Shown here one piece after another: positions 6,730 through 7,552 of a stretch of 7,552 nucleotides of DNA. Each line of letters begins with the position of its first letter. Position 1 is the first letter of the stretch. Under the pieces are notes generated by a model. It searched no databases. It was given only the letters and a program-made list of their open reading frames with translations, and was not told the origin of the DNA. Both the position numbers and the translations under genes were made by a program. This stretch comes from UBA1181 sp045113275 (GTDB lineage: Bacteria; Bacteroidota; Bacteroidia; Bacteroidales; Paludibacteraceae), in the NCBI GenBank assembly GCA_045113275.1, contig JBGUIU010000001.1, forward strand, positions 1-7,552. Direction: 5' to 3'.

Positions 6730-6764
6730 AAAGGAGGGAAGAAGCCTAAGCTCTTCCCTCCTTT
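6730..6764 (-). terminator. Hairpin terminator of the GH8 gene
   Basis: AAAGGAGGGAAG (6730-6741) pairs perfectly with CTTCCCTCCTTT (6753-6764). The stem can extend by three pairs past a bulged A (AGC/GCT) to a CTAA loop. It sits 19 bases past the GH8 stop codon. On the minus strand the stem ends in CCTTT followed by CATATTACC, so the U-tract is short. The hairpin is strong but termination may be incomplete or may need a factor. Confidence 0.78.
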
Positions 6765-6783
6765 ATGATTATCAACAAGCGGA

Positions 6784-7552
6784 TTATTTAACTTGTAATT
6801 TCTTTACAATAAAGTTACCGTCAGTTGTTTGGATCTTCACGATGTATGAACCAGCAGGAACATTGATTTCTACAACGTTATTGTTTGCTTGTCCATAAAC
6901 CTTTTGACCAGCGATATTGAACAACTCAATAGCTTTGATCTCTTTTGCACTCTTCACTACAAAGTAGTTCTCTGCAGGGTTTGGTACAAGAACGATAGCG
7001 TCGTTGTCGCCTACTATCTCGTCAACATTGTCTAATTCACCCTTGATTGTAACTCTGTAGAGTTGGCAATCCTCAAATGATTCGATGACTGTTTCTTTGT
7101 CGTATGTAACACCGTTATATACATTTGAGTTTTCTGTCTTCTCTTCTATGCTAGGAGCTGGTTTCCAGATCTTGAAGCTTCCGCACAAGTGAAGCATTGC
7201 CAAGTAGTGAACCAAACCATCGTAGTAGCGGTATTTACCTGTCATCAAGGTACCGTTCCAAGCTTTGTTCAAGTTATTCTTGATAGCTTTCTCGTAAGAT
7301 GGGTCACCCAACAATGCGTAGCAAGCTACTGCGTTAGCACCACTTTCTCCAAGTGTGTAACCATCACCTTGGACTGGTGTACCATCCCATTCGAAACGAC
7401 CATGTTGGTAACCATCATTTTCGAAGTGAGTGATGATTCTTCTTGCCATTTCAATATCTCTCTCTGCATCTGCACCGAACAAGTAATAGTCCATACCAAA
7501 GTTCATAGCACAACGCATTGCATCATACATATATCTGGATGAGTTAGAGCCC
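6784..7552 (-). CDS. Glycoside hydrolase family 8 enzyme (exo-oligoxylanase-like) with T9SS sorting domain, 5' end missing
   Basis: C-terminal 255 residues of a secreted GH8 enzyme; the reading frame stays open to the window edge, so the Met codon at 7530 is internal, not the start. The first visible residues, NSSRYMYDAMR (3-13), are the GH8 active-site signature with its conserved Asp10. They continue into MNFGMDYYLFGAD, the form typical of reducing-end-xylose-releasing exo-oligoxylanases (Rex) rather than endoglucanases. The block GKYRYYDGLVHYLAMLHLCG (105-124), ending in FKIW, also matches the end of Rex-like catalytic domains. An acidic linker of about 60 residues (130-185) follows, with no carbohydrate-binding module that I recognise. 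A canonical type A T9SS sorting domain then begins at VPNPAENYF (189-197), continues through IELFNIAGQKVY and PAGSYIVKIQ, and ends in IVKKLQVK. By family it cleaves xylo-oligosaccharides or another beta-1,4-glycan; substrate is inferred. The proton-donor Glu lies in the missing part. Confidence 0.9.
   Translation of the reverse strand, partial: GSNSSRYMYDAMRCAMNFGMDYYLFGADAERDIEMARRIITHFENDGYQHGRFEWDGTPVQGDGYTLGESGANAVACYALLGDPSYEKAIKNNLNKAWNGTLMTGKYRYYDGLVHYLAMLHLCGSFKIWKPAPSIEEKTENSNVYNGVTYDKETVIESFEDCQLYRVTIKGELDNVDEIVGDNDAIVLVPNPAENYFVVKSAKEIKAIELFNIAGQKVYGQANNNVVEINVPAGSYIVKIQTTDGNFIVKKLQVK

Noticed and set aside
7528..7530. ATG at 7530 as the start of the GH8 gene
   Set aside because: The frame is open to the window edge and the residues before this Met (NSSRY) belong to the GH8 signature, so the Met is internal.
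7189..7542. A 117-codon plus-strand open frame at the right edge
   Set aside because: It lies entirely antisense to the GH8 gene, whose signature motifs are unambiguous, and has no recognisable domain or promoter.

Overview
The window looks like a piece of a Bacteroidota chromosome, most likely Bacteroidales. Two secreted proteins end in type IX secretion (T9SS) sorting-type domains. Three start regions carry the phylum's own promoter pattern (TTTG about 19-20 bases before TAnnTTTG) instead of E. coli-type boxes. Start codons are preceded by A/T-rich leaders without clear Shine-Dalgarno sequences, and the DNA is fairly AT-rich. I see no tRNA, rRNA, CRISPR array, insertion sequence or phage gene. 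The genes are tightly packed; the longest gap is about 140 bases.

Layout. Bases 1-1259 hold a plus-strand pair: a NudC-type NADH pyrophosphatase/decapping Nudix hydrolase, then a small hotdog-fold acyl-CoA thioesterase 33 bases later, behind a recognisable promoter. A strong hairpin terminator (1285-1324) lies between this pair and the convergent minus-strand genes. From 4069 down to 1341 runs a minus-strand pair: a TMEM43 (LUMA)-family membrane protein followed 11 bases later by a HerA/FtsK-type ATPase of the DUF853 (YjgR) family, with a good promoter just upstream. From 6661 down to 4211 is a large exported protein with lamin-tail, chitobiase-like and CotH-kinase domains and a degenerate T9SS-like tail. 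It starts at GTG and has its own promoter and a very short leader. From the right edge down to 6784 is the 3' part of a secreted glycoside hydrolase family 8 enzyme, closest by motif to reducing-end-xylose-releasing exo-oligoxylanases, with a canonical T9SS tail and its own terminator.

How they fit together. The GH8 enzyme and the CotH protein are separate transcription units but both are predicted cell-surface or secreted products, which suits a polysaccharide-degrading lifestyle. The TMEM43-DUF853 pair is the least explained part of the window. It is probably co-transcribed, and the ATPase ends in an amphipathic, lysine-rich helix that could contact the membrane where the TMEM43 protein sits. 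No function is established for such a pair that I can name. The nudC-thioesterase pair looks like ordinary housekeeping. The best candidates for something undescribed are the TMEM43-ATPase pair and the domain architecture of the CotH protein.
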